A stretch of DNA of 53,544 nt from an uncultured Caulobacterales bacterium (GTDB lineage Bacteria > Pseudomonadota > Alphaproteobacteria > Caulobacterales > Caulobacteraceae). The translations under genes and the position numbers were made by a program. The notes below the pieces were generated by a model. It did not search any database and was not told where the DNA came from. It worked only from the letters and a program-made list of their open reading frames with translations. Below, piece after piece: positions 18,616 through 26,977 of the stretch (the first letter of the stretch is position 1; the number at the start of each line of letters is the position of its first letter). Location of the stretch: NCBI GenBank assembly GCA_903858185.1, contig CAIOHT010000099.1:1-53544 (forward strand). The letters are read 5' to 3'.

Positions 18616-20733
18616 ATGAAGCGGATCGGCGCACTGGCGGCGACGCTGGCGGCCATGGCCTTGCTGGCCGGCTGCGGCAAGAAGACGGCGGACATCGATG
18701 GAGTCCGCATTGCGGCCGCTGACAGCAACGCCGCCGAATGGGTCACGCACGGCCGGACCTACGGCGAGCAACGCTTCAGCCCGCTGGACAAGGTCAATGT
18801 CTCGAACGCCGGCCAGCTGGGTCTCGCATGGTCATTCGACCTGCCCGAGAACCGGGGTATCGAGGCCACGCCCCTCGTCGCCGATGGCGTCATGTACACC
18901 ACCTCGTCCTGGTCGATCGTCCGGGCCTTCGACGCGAAGACCGGCAAGCTCATCTGGGAGTTCGACCCCAAGGTGCCGCGCAAGACCGGCGTGAAGGCCT
19001 GCTGCGACAGCGTGAACCGCGGCGTCGCCCTCTGGGAAGGCCGGGTCTATTTCGGCGCCCTCGACGGACGGCTGATCTCGCTGGACGCAAAGACCGGAAA
19101 ACAGGTCTGGTCCACGGTGACGGTCGACCAGTCCAAGCCCTACACGATCACCGGCGCCCCCCGCGTGATCAAGGGCAAGGTGATGATCGGCAACGGCGGC
19201 GCCGAGCTCGGGGTGCGCGGCTACCTGTCGGCCTACGACGCCCGCAACGGCAAGCTGCTCTGGCGCTTCTACACGGTGCCCGGCGAACAGCCGACCGACG
19301 ACGCGGCCTCCGACGACGCCATGAAGATCGCCCGCCCGACCTGGAAGGGCGAGTTCTGGAAGGTCGGTGGCGGCGGCACGGTCTGGGACTCGATGGCCTA
19401 TGATCCCGAGCTCGACCTGCTCTACATCGGCGTCGGCAACGGCTCGCCCTGGAACCGCGACATCCGCTCGCCCGGCGGCGGCGACAACCTGTTCCTGTCC
19501 TCGGTCGTGGCGATCAAGCCCGATACCGGCAAGTATGTCTGGCACTACCAGACCACGCCCGGCGACAGCTGGGACTACACCGCGACCCAGCACATCATCC
19601 TCGCGGACCTGACGATCGGCGGGAAGCCGGTGAAGGCGCTGATGCAGGCGCCCAAGAACGGCTTCTTCTATGTGATCGACCGGACCAACGGGAAGCTGAT
19701 CTCCGCCGACAACTATGTCCCGGTTAGCTGGGCGACCGGCGTGGATCCGGCGACTGGCCGGCCCGTCGAGACCCCCAACGCCCGCTATGGCTCCGGTCCA
19801 GCGCTGGCCATGCCGGGACCGCTGGGCGGCCATAACTGGCAGCCGATGGCCTACAGCCCGAAAACCAGCCTGGTCTACATCCCGGCCCAGGAGATCCCGT
19901 TCCCCTACATGCAGCCGGGCGGGGCCAACGCGAACTTCCGTTATCAGCCGGGCGTCTGGAACATCGGCGTCGACAGCCTGATCGCCGGCATGCCGGACGA
20001 CAAGGCGGGCATCAAGGCGATCCGCGCCAGTCTGAAGGGGCGTCTGATCGCCTGGGATCCGCTGACCCAGACCGAACGCTGGAGCGTACAGCACAGCGGT
20101 CCGTGGAATGGCGGCGTGCTGGCGACGGCCGGCGGCCTGGTGTTCCAGGGCTCGGCGACCGGCGAACTGGCGGCCTATGACGCGGCGACCGGCAAGAAGG
20201 TCTGGTCGTTCGACGCCCAGACCGGAATCGTCGCCCCGCCGATGACCTATGAGATCGATGGCGAGCAGTACGTCGCCGTCATGGCGGGCTGGGGCGGCGG
20301 ATTCGCCCTGACCATCGGCGCCGGCGCCGACCCCCGCTCCGAAGGTCCGCGCCGGGTGCTGGTGTTCAAGATCGGCGGCAAGGGCGCGCTGCCGCCCAGG
20401 CCGGCCTCTACCAGGGCCATGCCGGACCTGCCGCCGCTGACCGCCACGCCCGCGCAGATCGCCGCCGGCAAGCTGACCTTCGCCAACTACTGCGGCGTCT
20501 GTCACGGGTCGAGCGCGGTGTCGGACTTCTCGATCCCCGACCTGCGCTACTCGCCGGTGATGACCGATGCGGCGACCTGGAAGGGCGTGGTGATCGACGG
20601 CGACCGGGTCGAGAACGGCATGGTCTCCTTCGCCCGTTTCCTGACCCCGGCCAGTGCGGAGGAGGTGCGCCTCTACGTGCTTTCGCTGGCGCACGGGCAG
20701 AAAGCGGCTGCGGCCGCGCCGCCGCGGAAGTAG
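18616..20733 (+). CDS. PQQ-dependent alcohol dehydrogenase with C-terminal cytochrome c
   Basis: This 705-residue quinohemoprotein-type protein has a lipoprotein-like signal with LAGC at Cys20 and an eight-bladed PQQ propeller (repeated AxDAxTGKxxW motifs). The vicinal disulfide is Cys129-Cys130 in [10 protein letters not shown]. Metal and PQQ contacts include E197 (NGGAELG) and N275 (VGNGSPWN), with the catalytic Asp320 in DSWDYTATQ. The residue two after that Asp is Thr, not Asp, so a calcium rather than lanthanide enzyme is predicted. A C-terminal cytochrome c domain has CGVCH. It oxidises alcohols in the periplasm and passes electrons to cytochromes; the substrate is unknown. The block continues into the receptor gene. 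Confidence 0.93.
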   Translation: MKRIGALAATLAAMALLAGCGKKTADIDGVRIAAADSNAAEWVTHGRTYGEQRFSPLDKVNVSNAGQLGLAWSFDLPENRGIEATPLVADGVMYTTSSWSIVRAFDAKTGKLIWEFDPKVPRKTGVKACCDSVNRGVALWEGRVYFGALDGRLISLDAKTGKQVWSTVTVDQSKPYTITGAPRVIKGKVMIGNGGAELGVRGYLSAYDARNGKLLWRFYTVPGEQPTDDAASDDAMKIARPTWKGEFWKVGGGGTVWDSMAYDPELDLLYIGVGNGSPWNRDIRSPGGGDNLFLSSVVAIKPDTGKYVWHYQTTPGDSWDYTATQHIILADLTIGGKPVKALMQAPKNGFFYVIDRTNGKLISADNYVPVSWATGVDPATGRPVETPNARYGSGPALAMPGPLGGHNWQPMAYSPKTSLVYIPAQEIPFPYMQPGGANANFRYQPGVWNIGVDSLIAGMPDDKAGIKAIRASLKGRLIAWDPLTQTERWSVQHSGPWNGGVLATAGGLVFQGSATGELAAYDAATGKKVWSFDAQTGIVAPPMTYEIDGEQYVAVMAGWGGGFALTIGAGADPRSEGPRRVLVFKIGGKGALPPRPASTRAMPDLPPLTATPAQIAAGKLTFANYCGVCHGSSAVSDFSIPDLRYSPVMTDAATWKGVVIDGDRVENGMVSFARFLTPASAEEVRLYVLSLAHGQKAAAAAPPRK

Positions 20734-20742
20734 ACGGAGGGT

Positions 20743-22806
20743 ATGATCGACCTCGAGCCGCCGCCCGCCATAGTCTCCGGGATCTTCCAACCGGCGCCGG
20801 ACACCCGTCCGGTCGCTGTGGAGGTCCTTGGCGTCACGGTCGTGGCGTCGGCCGGCCTGCCGCCGCGCCCGGCCGATGATGCCTTCGGCTCGGTGGAGCT
20901 GGACAGCGAGACGATCGCCACCTCGCCGCGGGTCGATGAGGCGCTGACACTGGTGCCCGGCGTTCAGCTGTTCCGCCGGACGTCGAGCGCGGCGGCCAAT
21001 CCGACCACCCAGGGCATGACGGTGCGCGCCATTGCCGGGTCCGGCGCCGGCCGGGCGCTCGTGACCCTGGACGGCGTGCCGCAGAACGACCCTTTCGGCG
21101 GCTGGGTGTTGTGGTCAGGCCTTCCACCGGCCTCGATCGGAGACGCCATCGTCGTCCGCGGCGCGGGCGCCGGTCCCTACGGCGCAGGCGCCCTTACCGG
21201 CATGATCCAGCTGGGCGAGGTCAGGGTTGTCCCTGCGCGCGGGCAGTACGAACTCTTCGGCGGCGAGCGCGGGATCGCCGGAGGCCAGGCCGTGATCGGG
21301 TCTGGCGATGTCATGGTGGTCGGCGCCGTGCAGCGGGCCGAGGGCTGGGTTCCGGTTCGCAAGGGCCGGGGCGCGGCGGATGCGCCGCTGGCGTTCGAGT
21401 CCTCCAGTCTGGCCATCCGGTGGTCTCCGGACATCGGGGAGCAGGAGCTGTCCCTGCGCCTGGCCGGCTATCAGGAGTCCCGCGACAGCGGCCTTCTTGG
21501 CGCGGCGTCGCGGTCACAGGGGCTGTCGGGCTCCGCGACCCTGACCGGTCCCGGCCTGCCGATCCTCGATGCCCGCGACTGGCGGCTGCAGCTCTGGGCG
21601 CGTTCCTCTGACTTCGAGAACAGTTCCGTGGCCGTCGGCGCAGGCCGGGCCTTCACCACGCCCGCCAACGACCAGTTCGGCACGCCGGCCCTGGGCGTGG
21701 GCTTCAATGCGGCCGTGCGGGGCGAGTGGCGCGGCGGCGGCTGGGAGGTCGGCGCGGACGTGCGTTATGCCGAGGGCGAAACGCGGGAGCGGTTCCGCTA
21801 CATCGCTGGCGCCTTTACGCGCGGCCGGGTCGCCGGCGGCGCCCAGTCGGTCGCCGGCGTCTATGGCGAGGCATGGTGGTACGGCCAGTACTCCCTGTCC
21901 GTCACAGGCGGTGTCCGGCTTGATCACTGGTCCAGCTTCGACGGTCGCCGCCTTGAGCGTGATCTCGCCACCGGCCTGCCGACCTTGACGCTGCATCCGG
22001 CCGACGCAGAGGGCTGGCAGCCGACCGCGCGTCTCGGCGTGCGCAAGGAGTACGGCACGGCGTTCCTGCGCGCGGCGGGATATGTCGGCTTCCGGCCGCC
22101 GACCCTCAACGAGTTGCACCGTCCGTTCCGCGTCGGCAACGATGTGACCGAGGCCAATGCAGGTCTTGAACCGGAAACCCTCTACGGTCTCGAGGTCGGC
22201 GCGGGCGGCGGAGACCGCGACAAGGTGCGCTGGACGGCCACCCTGTTCGCGAACCGGCTGGAGGGCGCGGTCACCAATGTAACGATCGGCTTCGGCCCGG
22301 GGGGCTTCCCTGTCGCCGGTTTCATCCCGGCCGGTGGCGTGCTGCGGCAACGCCAGAACGCCGGCGATATCGACGCCTGGGGTCTCGAGGCGGACATTGG
22401 CGGCCCGTGGGGCGCCCGCCGCACCTGGAAGGTCGCGGTGGCCTGGACGGACTCGGAGGTCGACGGCGGCGCTGCGGCGCCCCAGCTGACCGGCCTGCGC
22501 CCGGCCCAGACGCCACAGCTGTCGGCGAGCGCCGAGACCGTCTGGCGTCCGGTCGATGGCGTCTCGATCCGGTCGACCCTGCGCTACGAGGGCGAGCGGT
22601 TCGACGACGACCTGAACCTGCGGCCGCTGGCGGCGGCCTTCACGTCGGACCTGCGGCTAGACTGGGAGGTGGTGCGTGGCGTGACCGTTTACGTCGCTGC
22701 CGAGAATCTCTCGGACGCCGAGGTCGAGACGGGACAAACTGCCGACGGGATCGAGAGTTTCGACATGCCGCGCACAGTCCGGCTCGGACTGATCTGGCGA
22801 CCCTGA
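20743..22806 (+). CDS. TonB-dependent receptor
   Basis: This 687-residue outer-membrane receptor has a plug domain at about residues 35-155 (VDEALTLVPGVQLFRR, RALVTLDGVPQNDPFGGW, YGAGALTGMIQL) and then a beta-barrel with alternating aromatic strands. The C-terminal strand ends RTVRLGLIWRP, which fits outer-membrane insertion. ATG 20743 has a good GGAGGG but the N-terminus (MIDLEPPPAIVSGIF) lacks a recognisable signal peptide; an in-frame stop at 20731 rules out upstream extension. The start or export route is therefore uncertain. It lies nine bases after the PQQ dehydrogenase and may import its substrate or a product. Confidence 0.9.
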   Translation: MIDLEPPPAIVSGIFQPAPDTRPVAVEVLGVTVVASAGLPPRPADDAFGSVELDSETIATSPRVDEALTLVPGVQLFRRTSSAAANPTTQGMTVRAIAGSGAGRALVTLDGVPQNDPFGGWVLWSGLPPASIGDAIVVRGAGAGPYGAGALTGMIQLGEVRVVPARGQYELFGGERGIAGGQAVIGSGDVMVVGAVQRAEGWVPVRKGRGAADAPLAFESSSLAIRWSPDIGEQELSLRLAGYQESRDSGLLGAASRSQGLSGSATLTGPGLPILDARDWRLQLWARSSDFENSSVAVGAGRAFTTPANDQFGTPALGVGFNAAVRGEWRGGGWEVGADVRYAEGETRERFRYIAGAFTRGRVAGGAQSVAGVYGEAWWYGQYSLSVTGGVRLDHWSSFDGRRLERDLATGLPTLTLHPADAEGWQPTARLGVRKEYGTAFLRAAGYVGFRPPTLNELHRPFRVGNDVTEANAGLEPETLYGLEVGAGGGDRDKVRWTATLFANRLEGAVTNVTIGFGPGGFPVAGFIPAGGVLRQRQNAGDIDAWGLEADIGGPWGARRTWKVAVAWTDSEVDGGAAAPQLTGLRPAQTPQLSASAETVWRPVDGVSIRSTLRYEGERFDDDLNLRPLAAAFTSDLRLDWEVVRGVTVYVAAENLSDAEVETGQTADGIESFDMPRTVRLGLIWRP

Positions 22807-22851
22807 GCGCCGAATCCTTGACGCGGGCGCGCCGGGCCGTTGATTGGACCC

Positions 22852-23841
22852 ATGACGGCAGGATCAGGCGCGACGGTGACGGTGGCAGGGGCAGGGGCCC
22901 TTGGCCTGTGCATCGCGCTGGGGCTGGCCCGGCAGGGCTTCGCGGTGGTGGTTCGGGACCCTGCGCCGTTTGGTGACAATGCCTCGGGTGTCGCCGCCGG
23001 CATGCTCGCGCCAGTGTTCGAGACCGCGCTCGATCCGGCCTCTGCCGAGTGCTTCGGTCTGCTCATGGCCGCGCGTGATCTGTGGCCGGCTCTGGCCGAC
23101 AGCATCGGACTGGGTCTCGACCGGTCAGGCGCGGCCTATTACGGCGAGCACATCGGTGTTGTGGCGGCGCGTCTGCGGGCGCTGGGTGTTGCGTCAGGCG
23201 TCTACGGGGACCGGGTCTACACCCGCGAGGACTGGCGTCTGTCCCCGACCGCCGCGATGGCGGCCCTGCGGATGGCGGCTGGCGAGGCCGGGGTTCGCTT
23301 CGAAGCGACACGGGTTGCCTCGCCGCCCGACGATGGCCTGCTGATCGTGGCGACGGGTGCGGACAGCAATGATCTCGCGCCGGAACTGACCCTGCTGACG
23401 CCGGTGAAGGGGCACATCCTGCGATATCAGGGCGGCCCGGATATCGGACCGGTGATACGGGGCGACGGCGTCTACATCTGCCCCGATCCCGCAGGTGCGA
23501 TTGTCGGCGCGACGATGGAGCACGGCGTCGCCGACCGCGCGGTGGACGCCCGGCGCGTGGCCGGCTTGCGGGCCATGGCGGAAGCGCTGCTGCCCGACCT
23601 GGCGGACCTGAAGGCCGCCGCCTCGACCGGCGTGCGCGCCGCGACACCGGACGGCCTGCCGATGGTCGGCTGGAGCCGGACGCCGGGCGTTGTGCTTGCC
23701 GTCGGCGCGCGGCGCAACGGCTGGCTGCTGGCGCCGCTTGTCGCTCGCACGGTCGCGGCCTATGTCGCGGGCGAAGATCCGGGACCCCAGGCCGCGCGGC
23801 TCGACCCGCGCCGGTTCGACAACAAGGAAACAGGCGCATGA
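22852..23841 (+). CDS. FAD-dependent oxidoreductase, glycine/D-amino-acid oxidase-like
   Basis: This 329-residue protein has an N-terminal Rossmann FAD motif, VTVAGAGALGLCIALGLARQGF (GxGxxG), then ASGVAAGMLAP, and a C-terminal PDGLPMVGWSRTPGVVLAVG with RRNGWLLAPL, as in the DAO/ThiO/DadA superfamily. I chose ATG 22852, since the frame only opens 12 bases earlier with TTG. Such enzymes oxidise amines or alcohol-like groups with FAD. It overlaps the next gene by ATGA (23838-23841), so it belongs to the same unit. The substrate cannot be read from the sequence. Confidence 0.87.
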   Translation: MTAGSGATVTVAGAGALGLCIALGLARQGFAVVVRDPAPFGDNASGVAAGMLAPVFETALDPASAECFGLLMAARDLWPALADSIGLGLDRSGAAYYGEHIGVVAARLRALGVASGVYGDRVYTREDWRLSPTAAMAALRMAAGEAGVRFEATRVASPPDDGLLIVATGADSNDLAPELTLLTPVKGHILRYQGGPDIGPVIRGDGVYICPDPAGAIVGATMEHGVADRAVDARRVAGLRAMAEALLPDLADLKAAASTGVRAATPDGLPMVGWSRTPGVVLAVGARRNGWLLAPLVARTVAAYVAGEDPGPQAARLDPRRFDNKETGA

Positions 23842-25007
23842 GCAGCTTCTGGCCGACCGAGGAACAGCAGGCCATCCGCGACGCGGTCGCCCGCATCTGC
23901 GCCGACTTCGACGACGAATACTGGCGCCGCACCGACGAAACCGGTGAGTTCCCGGAAGCCTTCGCCGAGGCCATGGCGGCCGGCGGCTGGCTGGGCATCG
24001 CCATGCCCGAGGAATACGGCGGCGCCGGTCTGGGCCTGACCGAGGCCGCGCATGTCATGCAGACGGTGACTGAATCTGGCGCGGCCTTCACCGGCGCGAG
24101 CGCCATTCACCTGAATATCTTCGGCCTGATGCCCGTGGTGAAGTTCGGCACGGAGGAGCAGAAGCAACGCCATCTGCCGCGGATCATCGCCGGCCAGGAC
24201 AAGGCCTGTTTCGCCGTCACCGAGCCCAACAGCGGCCTCGACACCGCCAATCTGGAAACCCGCGCCGAGAAGCGCGGCAACGGCTATGTGATCAACGGCC
24301 GGAAGATCTGGACCACCATGGCGCAGCGCGCCAACAAGATCCTGATCATCGCGCGCACGACCCCCAAGGAGCAGACGGCAAAGCCGATGCAGGGGCTGAG
24401 CCTGTTCTACACCGACTTTGACAGGGCAAAGATCGACGCGCGCCCGATCCCGAAGATGGGCCGCAAAGCCGTTGAATGTAATATGCTTTTCATCGAGGAC
24501 CTGCAGGTCCCCGCCGAGGATCTGATCGGCGAGGAGGGCAAGGGCTTCCAGTATCTGATCAGCGGTCTGAACCCCGAGCGGGTGCTGTTCGGCGCCGAGG
24601 CGGTCGGGATCGGCCGCGCCGCCCTGCGCAAGGCGGCGACCTACGCCAAGGAGCGCGTCGTGTTCGGTCGCCCGATCGGCCAGAACCAGGGCGTGCAGCA
24701 TCCCCTGGCCAAGAGCTGGGCCGAGCTGGAGGCCGCTGATCTGATGGCGTTCAAGGCGGCCGCCCTCTACGACGCCGGCCGCGAGTGCGGGGCGGAGGCG
24801 AACGCCGGCAAGTATCTCGGTGCCGAGGCCGGTTTCCGCGCCGCCGAGGCCGCGGTGCTGGCGCATGGCGGCATGGGCTACGCCAAGGAATACGACGTCG
24901 AACGCTACTTCCGCGAAGCCATGATCGCGCGCATTGCGCCGGTCAGTCGCGAGATGATCCTCAACTTCATCGCCGAGAAGGTGCTCGGGCTGCCGAAGAG
25001 CTACTAG
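23838..25007 (+). CDS. Acyl-CoA dehydrogenase family protein
   Basis: This 389-residue flavoenzyme has the acyl-CoA dehydrogenase signatures CFAVTEPNSGLD (FAD/substrate site) and VINGRKIWTT, and a C-terminal helical domain with HGGMGYAKEYDVERYFR. The usual C-terminal catalytic Glu loop (IYEGT-like) reads RIAPVSREM, without Glu. A candidate base is E247 in LNPERVLF, aligning with the catalytic Glu of isovaleryl-CoA and long-chain enzymes. It probably inserts a double bond in an acyl-CoA in the cytoplasm. The start overlaps the FAD oxidoreductase stop. It is the last gene of the 15.2-25.0 kb block. Confidence 0.9.
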   Translation: MSSFWPTEEQQAIRDAVARICADFDDEYWRRTDETGEFPEAFAEAMAAGGWLGIAMPEEYGGAGLGLTEAAHVMQTVTESGAAFTGASAIHLNIFGLMPVVKFGTEEQKQRHLPRIIAGQDKACFAVTEPNSGLDTANLETRAEKRGNGYVINGRKIWTTMAQRANKILIIARTTPKEQTAKPMQGLSLFYTDFDRAKIDARPIPKMGRKAVECNMLFIEDLQVPAEDLIGEEGKGFQYLISGLNPERVLFGAEAVGIGRAALRKAATYAKERVVFGRPIGQNQGVQHPLAKSWAELEAADLMAFKAAALYDAGRECGAEANAGKYLGAEAGFRAAEAAVLAHGGMGYAKEYDVERYFREAMIARIAPVSREMILNFIAEKVLGLPKSY

Positions 25008-25287
25008 CGGATGGTTTCTGACGCCTGGCGCCCAGCCAGGAACGGCCCGACCCTCGAAGTCGCCGCTCGGCCTTCCACCCGCAAGCAGACCTTCTGGAGT
25101 TCAGGGAAGGATGGGAAGCGGACGCAGGATTCCTGCGGAAGGCACTTAGCGAGGCCTGCAGCCCCCTGGCTGGGGTCAGGCGTGTCCGCTTCCCCGGTCA
25201 GACCCGAACCAGACTTTTGCGACCTCCGCTGGACTTGATCCGCGATCCGCGCCCGTTCTCTGAAGCACTCTGAGCTGGAGTTGCGGG
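25008..25287. other. Non-coding convergent region with inverted repeats
   Basis: About 280 bases lie between the acyl-CoA dehydrogenase and PhyH stops. There is no gene. It contains a large inverted repeat (25113-25194), a small palindrome GCAGGA-T-TCCTGC (25124-25136), and a degenerate copy of the CTTCCACCC...AGCAGAC element (25071-25091) related to repeats at 26251, 28055 and 30263. Confidence 0.6.
25113..25194. repeat. 82-bp inverted repeat GGGAAGCGGAC / GTCCGCTTCCC
   Basis: Eleven-base perfect arms at 25113-25123 and 25184-25194 flank a 60-base interior that itself contains a palindrome. The arms contain the GCGGAC/GTCCGC core shared with other intergenic repeats of the region. Confidence 0.75.
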
Positions 25288-26109
25288 TTACGGTCGAGCT
25301 TTTCTAGCCGCCGCGTCGGCCTCGCGGTCCCACATCACCTTGTAAGGGGCTCCGTCCAGCAGCCGCTGAGCGGGGCTCTGCTTTTCGATCTGACCGATCA
25401 GGCCGCGATAGACGCCGTAGCCGACAAGTTCCTGCAGGCGCGGCTCGAAGGTCTTCACCAGCTCGACGGGCAGGCCAAGCTGCTGGTTCTCCTGCTGGCG
25501 GATGTAGCCGGCGCAGTAGTTCATGGCGATGCCGGTGCGCCGGCCTTGACTCCGGTTGGCCCCGCCGCCGTGCCACAGCGCGCCGTCCCAGATCAGCACC
25601 GAGCCGGCCTTCATCACTGCGGGGATGGTCTTGTAGTCGCCGCCGTACTCGGGGTTTGGACCCAGGTGGCTGCCGGGGACCAGGCGGGTGGCGCCGTTCT
25701 CGTCGGTGAAGTCAGTCAGGGCCCACATCGAATTGCAGACAACGGCCGGGTGCGGTTTTGGAATGGGGATGATCTGGTCGTCGGCGTGGATCGGCTGGGC
25801 GATCTGGCCAGGATCGATGGCGATCGAGGCCAAGGAGGAGATCAGACATTCGGGGCCGAGCACCGCGTCGATCAGCGGCAGGACGGCGGGATGGACCGGC
25901 ACCTTGGCGAACACCTCGCCCAAGGCCAGCAGATTGTAGATGCGGACGGTGTTGTCGCCCTCAAACGGGTTCATCGCCGGCTTTGCGCTGAGGTCGCGTT
26001 CGAGGCGCTCGACGGATTCGAGGAGTTCCGCCACCAGGTCCGGGGCGATGGCGTCCTCGACGATGGTGTAGCCGTCGGTCTTCAGCCGCGCGACGTGCTC
26101 GTCGAACAT
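25288..26109 (-). CDS. Phytanoyl-CoA dioxygenase (PhyH) family protein
   Basis: This 273-residue protein is a candidate Fe(II)/2-oxoglutarate oxygenase. The metal triad is H108 and D110 (PIHADDQ) with H180 (LWHGGGAN), and an arginine (R190 or R191, QGRRTGIAMN) for 2-oxoglutarate. The GATRLVPGSHLGP motif is characteristic of PhyH family enzymes, which hydroxylate small molecules. It stands alone on the minus strand, converging on the acyl-CoA dehydrogenase; a functional link to that gene is possible but unsupported. The substrate is unknown. Confidence 0.9.
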   Translation of the reverse strand: MFDEHVARLKTDGYTIVEDAIAPDLVAELLESVERLERDLSAKPAMNPFEGDNTVRIYNLLALGEVFAKVPVHPAVLPLIDAVLGPECLISSLASIAIDPGQIAQPIHADDQIIPIPKPHPAVVCNSMWALTDFTDENGATRLVPGSHLGPNPEYGGDYKTIPAVMKAGSVLIWDGALWHGGGANRSQGRRTGIAMNYCAGYIRQQENQQLGLPVELVKTFEPRLQELVGYGVYRGLIGQIEKQSPAQRLLDGAPYKVMWDREADAAARKARP

Positions 26110-26250
26110 CTCATGCCCTCACCTGTCCTGAAGCCGATTATAGCTGGAAATCGACCCGGCGCGGAATTGGTCGTGTCAGCCTAACCCACCTCGGTCACGA
26201 AGGCCCCTACCCGGCCGGCAGATCAAGCAGCGGCGGTCGCAGCCGTCCAC

Positions 26251-26274
26251 GTCCGCAATGGGTCGAAGGCGGAC
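26251..26274. repeat. GTCCGC...GCGGAC intergenic repeat, copy
   Basis: This 24-base sequence starts GTCCGCAATGGGTCG and ends GCGGAC, so its ends are complementary. Nineteen of 24 bases match the copy at 28055-28078. It lies in the 225-base gap between the PhyH gene and the next minus-strand gene. Confidence 0.7.
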
Positions 26275-26334
26275 ACAGGCATAAATCGCCGGAGCGAATG
26301 AAGAAGCGGACCCGTATCGCTTTGAGCGTCGTCC

Positions 26335-26973
26335 TCAGCGGCCTGGAGCAGGCGCCAACGCCGCCGTTGCGGGCGGCGGGGCGGCGCAGAGAGGGCGGAG
26401 GTCTTCGGCCAGGTCGTCGAGGGCGAGGGCGAAGACGGCGTTGGCGTGGTCGTTGAACTCCTTGGTGGAGCCCCACATGTTCACCGCCGTCTTGTCCCCG
26501 CGATAGACCACTTCAGGTCCGGCGGGCGCGCCTGGAGCCGCGAGGACGCCGCGCAGGACGACGCTGCCGACCTTGTTCATCTGCTGGGTGCTGATCCAGA
26601 TCACCTGAATCCGGATGCGAACCGTGACCACGGCGGGGTCGGGTGGGCCGCCAGCCGGCGCGAAACTGGGCGTAAATCCGCGGGCCTTGAGGCCGACGTC
26701 AAACACCGAGCGCAGCCAGGCCTCGCGATCATCAGGCGCACGGAGAGCGACGCCGAACGCTCCCACGATCTGGGGATCGCGGCGGGGGTCGGTGAGCTCG
26801 ATCTGGACGGCGCAGCCGCCGGCAGTGGACGAGTTAGCGGCGTCTGCGGCGGCCGCCGGCTCGACGTAGAGCGGTCCAAGGAGCTTGGCGTCTCCGACTG
26901 CGGCGGCGGCGGAGCCAGCGGTCAGCAGGCTCGCGGCCAGGGCTGCGGTGGCGAGGAAGGGAGCGCTGCGCAT
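26335..26973 (-). CDS. Unrecognised exported protein (212 aa)
   Basis: I do not recognise this protein. The likely start is ATG at 26973, giving 212 residues with a signal peptide (FLATAALAASLLTAGSAAAA). The mature part contains CAVQIELTDPRRDPQIVG, then VTVRIRIQVIWISTQQMNKV and a C-terminal ALDDLAEDLRPLC, suggesting a soluble periplasmic domain with two cysteines. It begins four bases after the upstream gene on the minus strand (26978-27874), so the pair is cotranscribed. The 144-base upstream extension in frame is unlikely to be translated. Confidence 0.75.
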   Translation of the reverse strand: MRSAPFLATAALAASLLTAGSAAAAVGDAKLLGPLYVEPAAAADAANSSTAGGCAVQIELTDPRRDPQIVGAFGVALRAPDDREAWLRSVFDVGLKARGFTPSFAPAGGPPDPAVVTVRIRIQVIWISTQQMNKVGSVVLRGVLAAPGAPAGPEVVYRGDKTAVNMWGSTKEFNDHANAVFALALDDLAEDLRPLCAAPPPATAALAPAPGR

Positions 26974-26977
26974 GCCG

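Noticed and set aside
18832-20790. A 652-codon minus-strand frame opposite the PQQ dehydrogenase
   Set aside because: Antisense shadow of a well-conserved gene with no domain motifs of its own.
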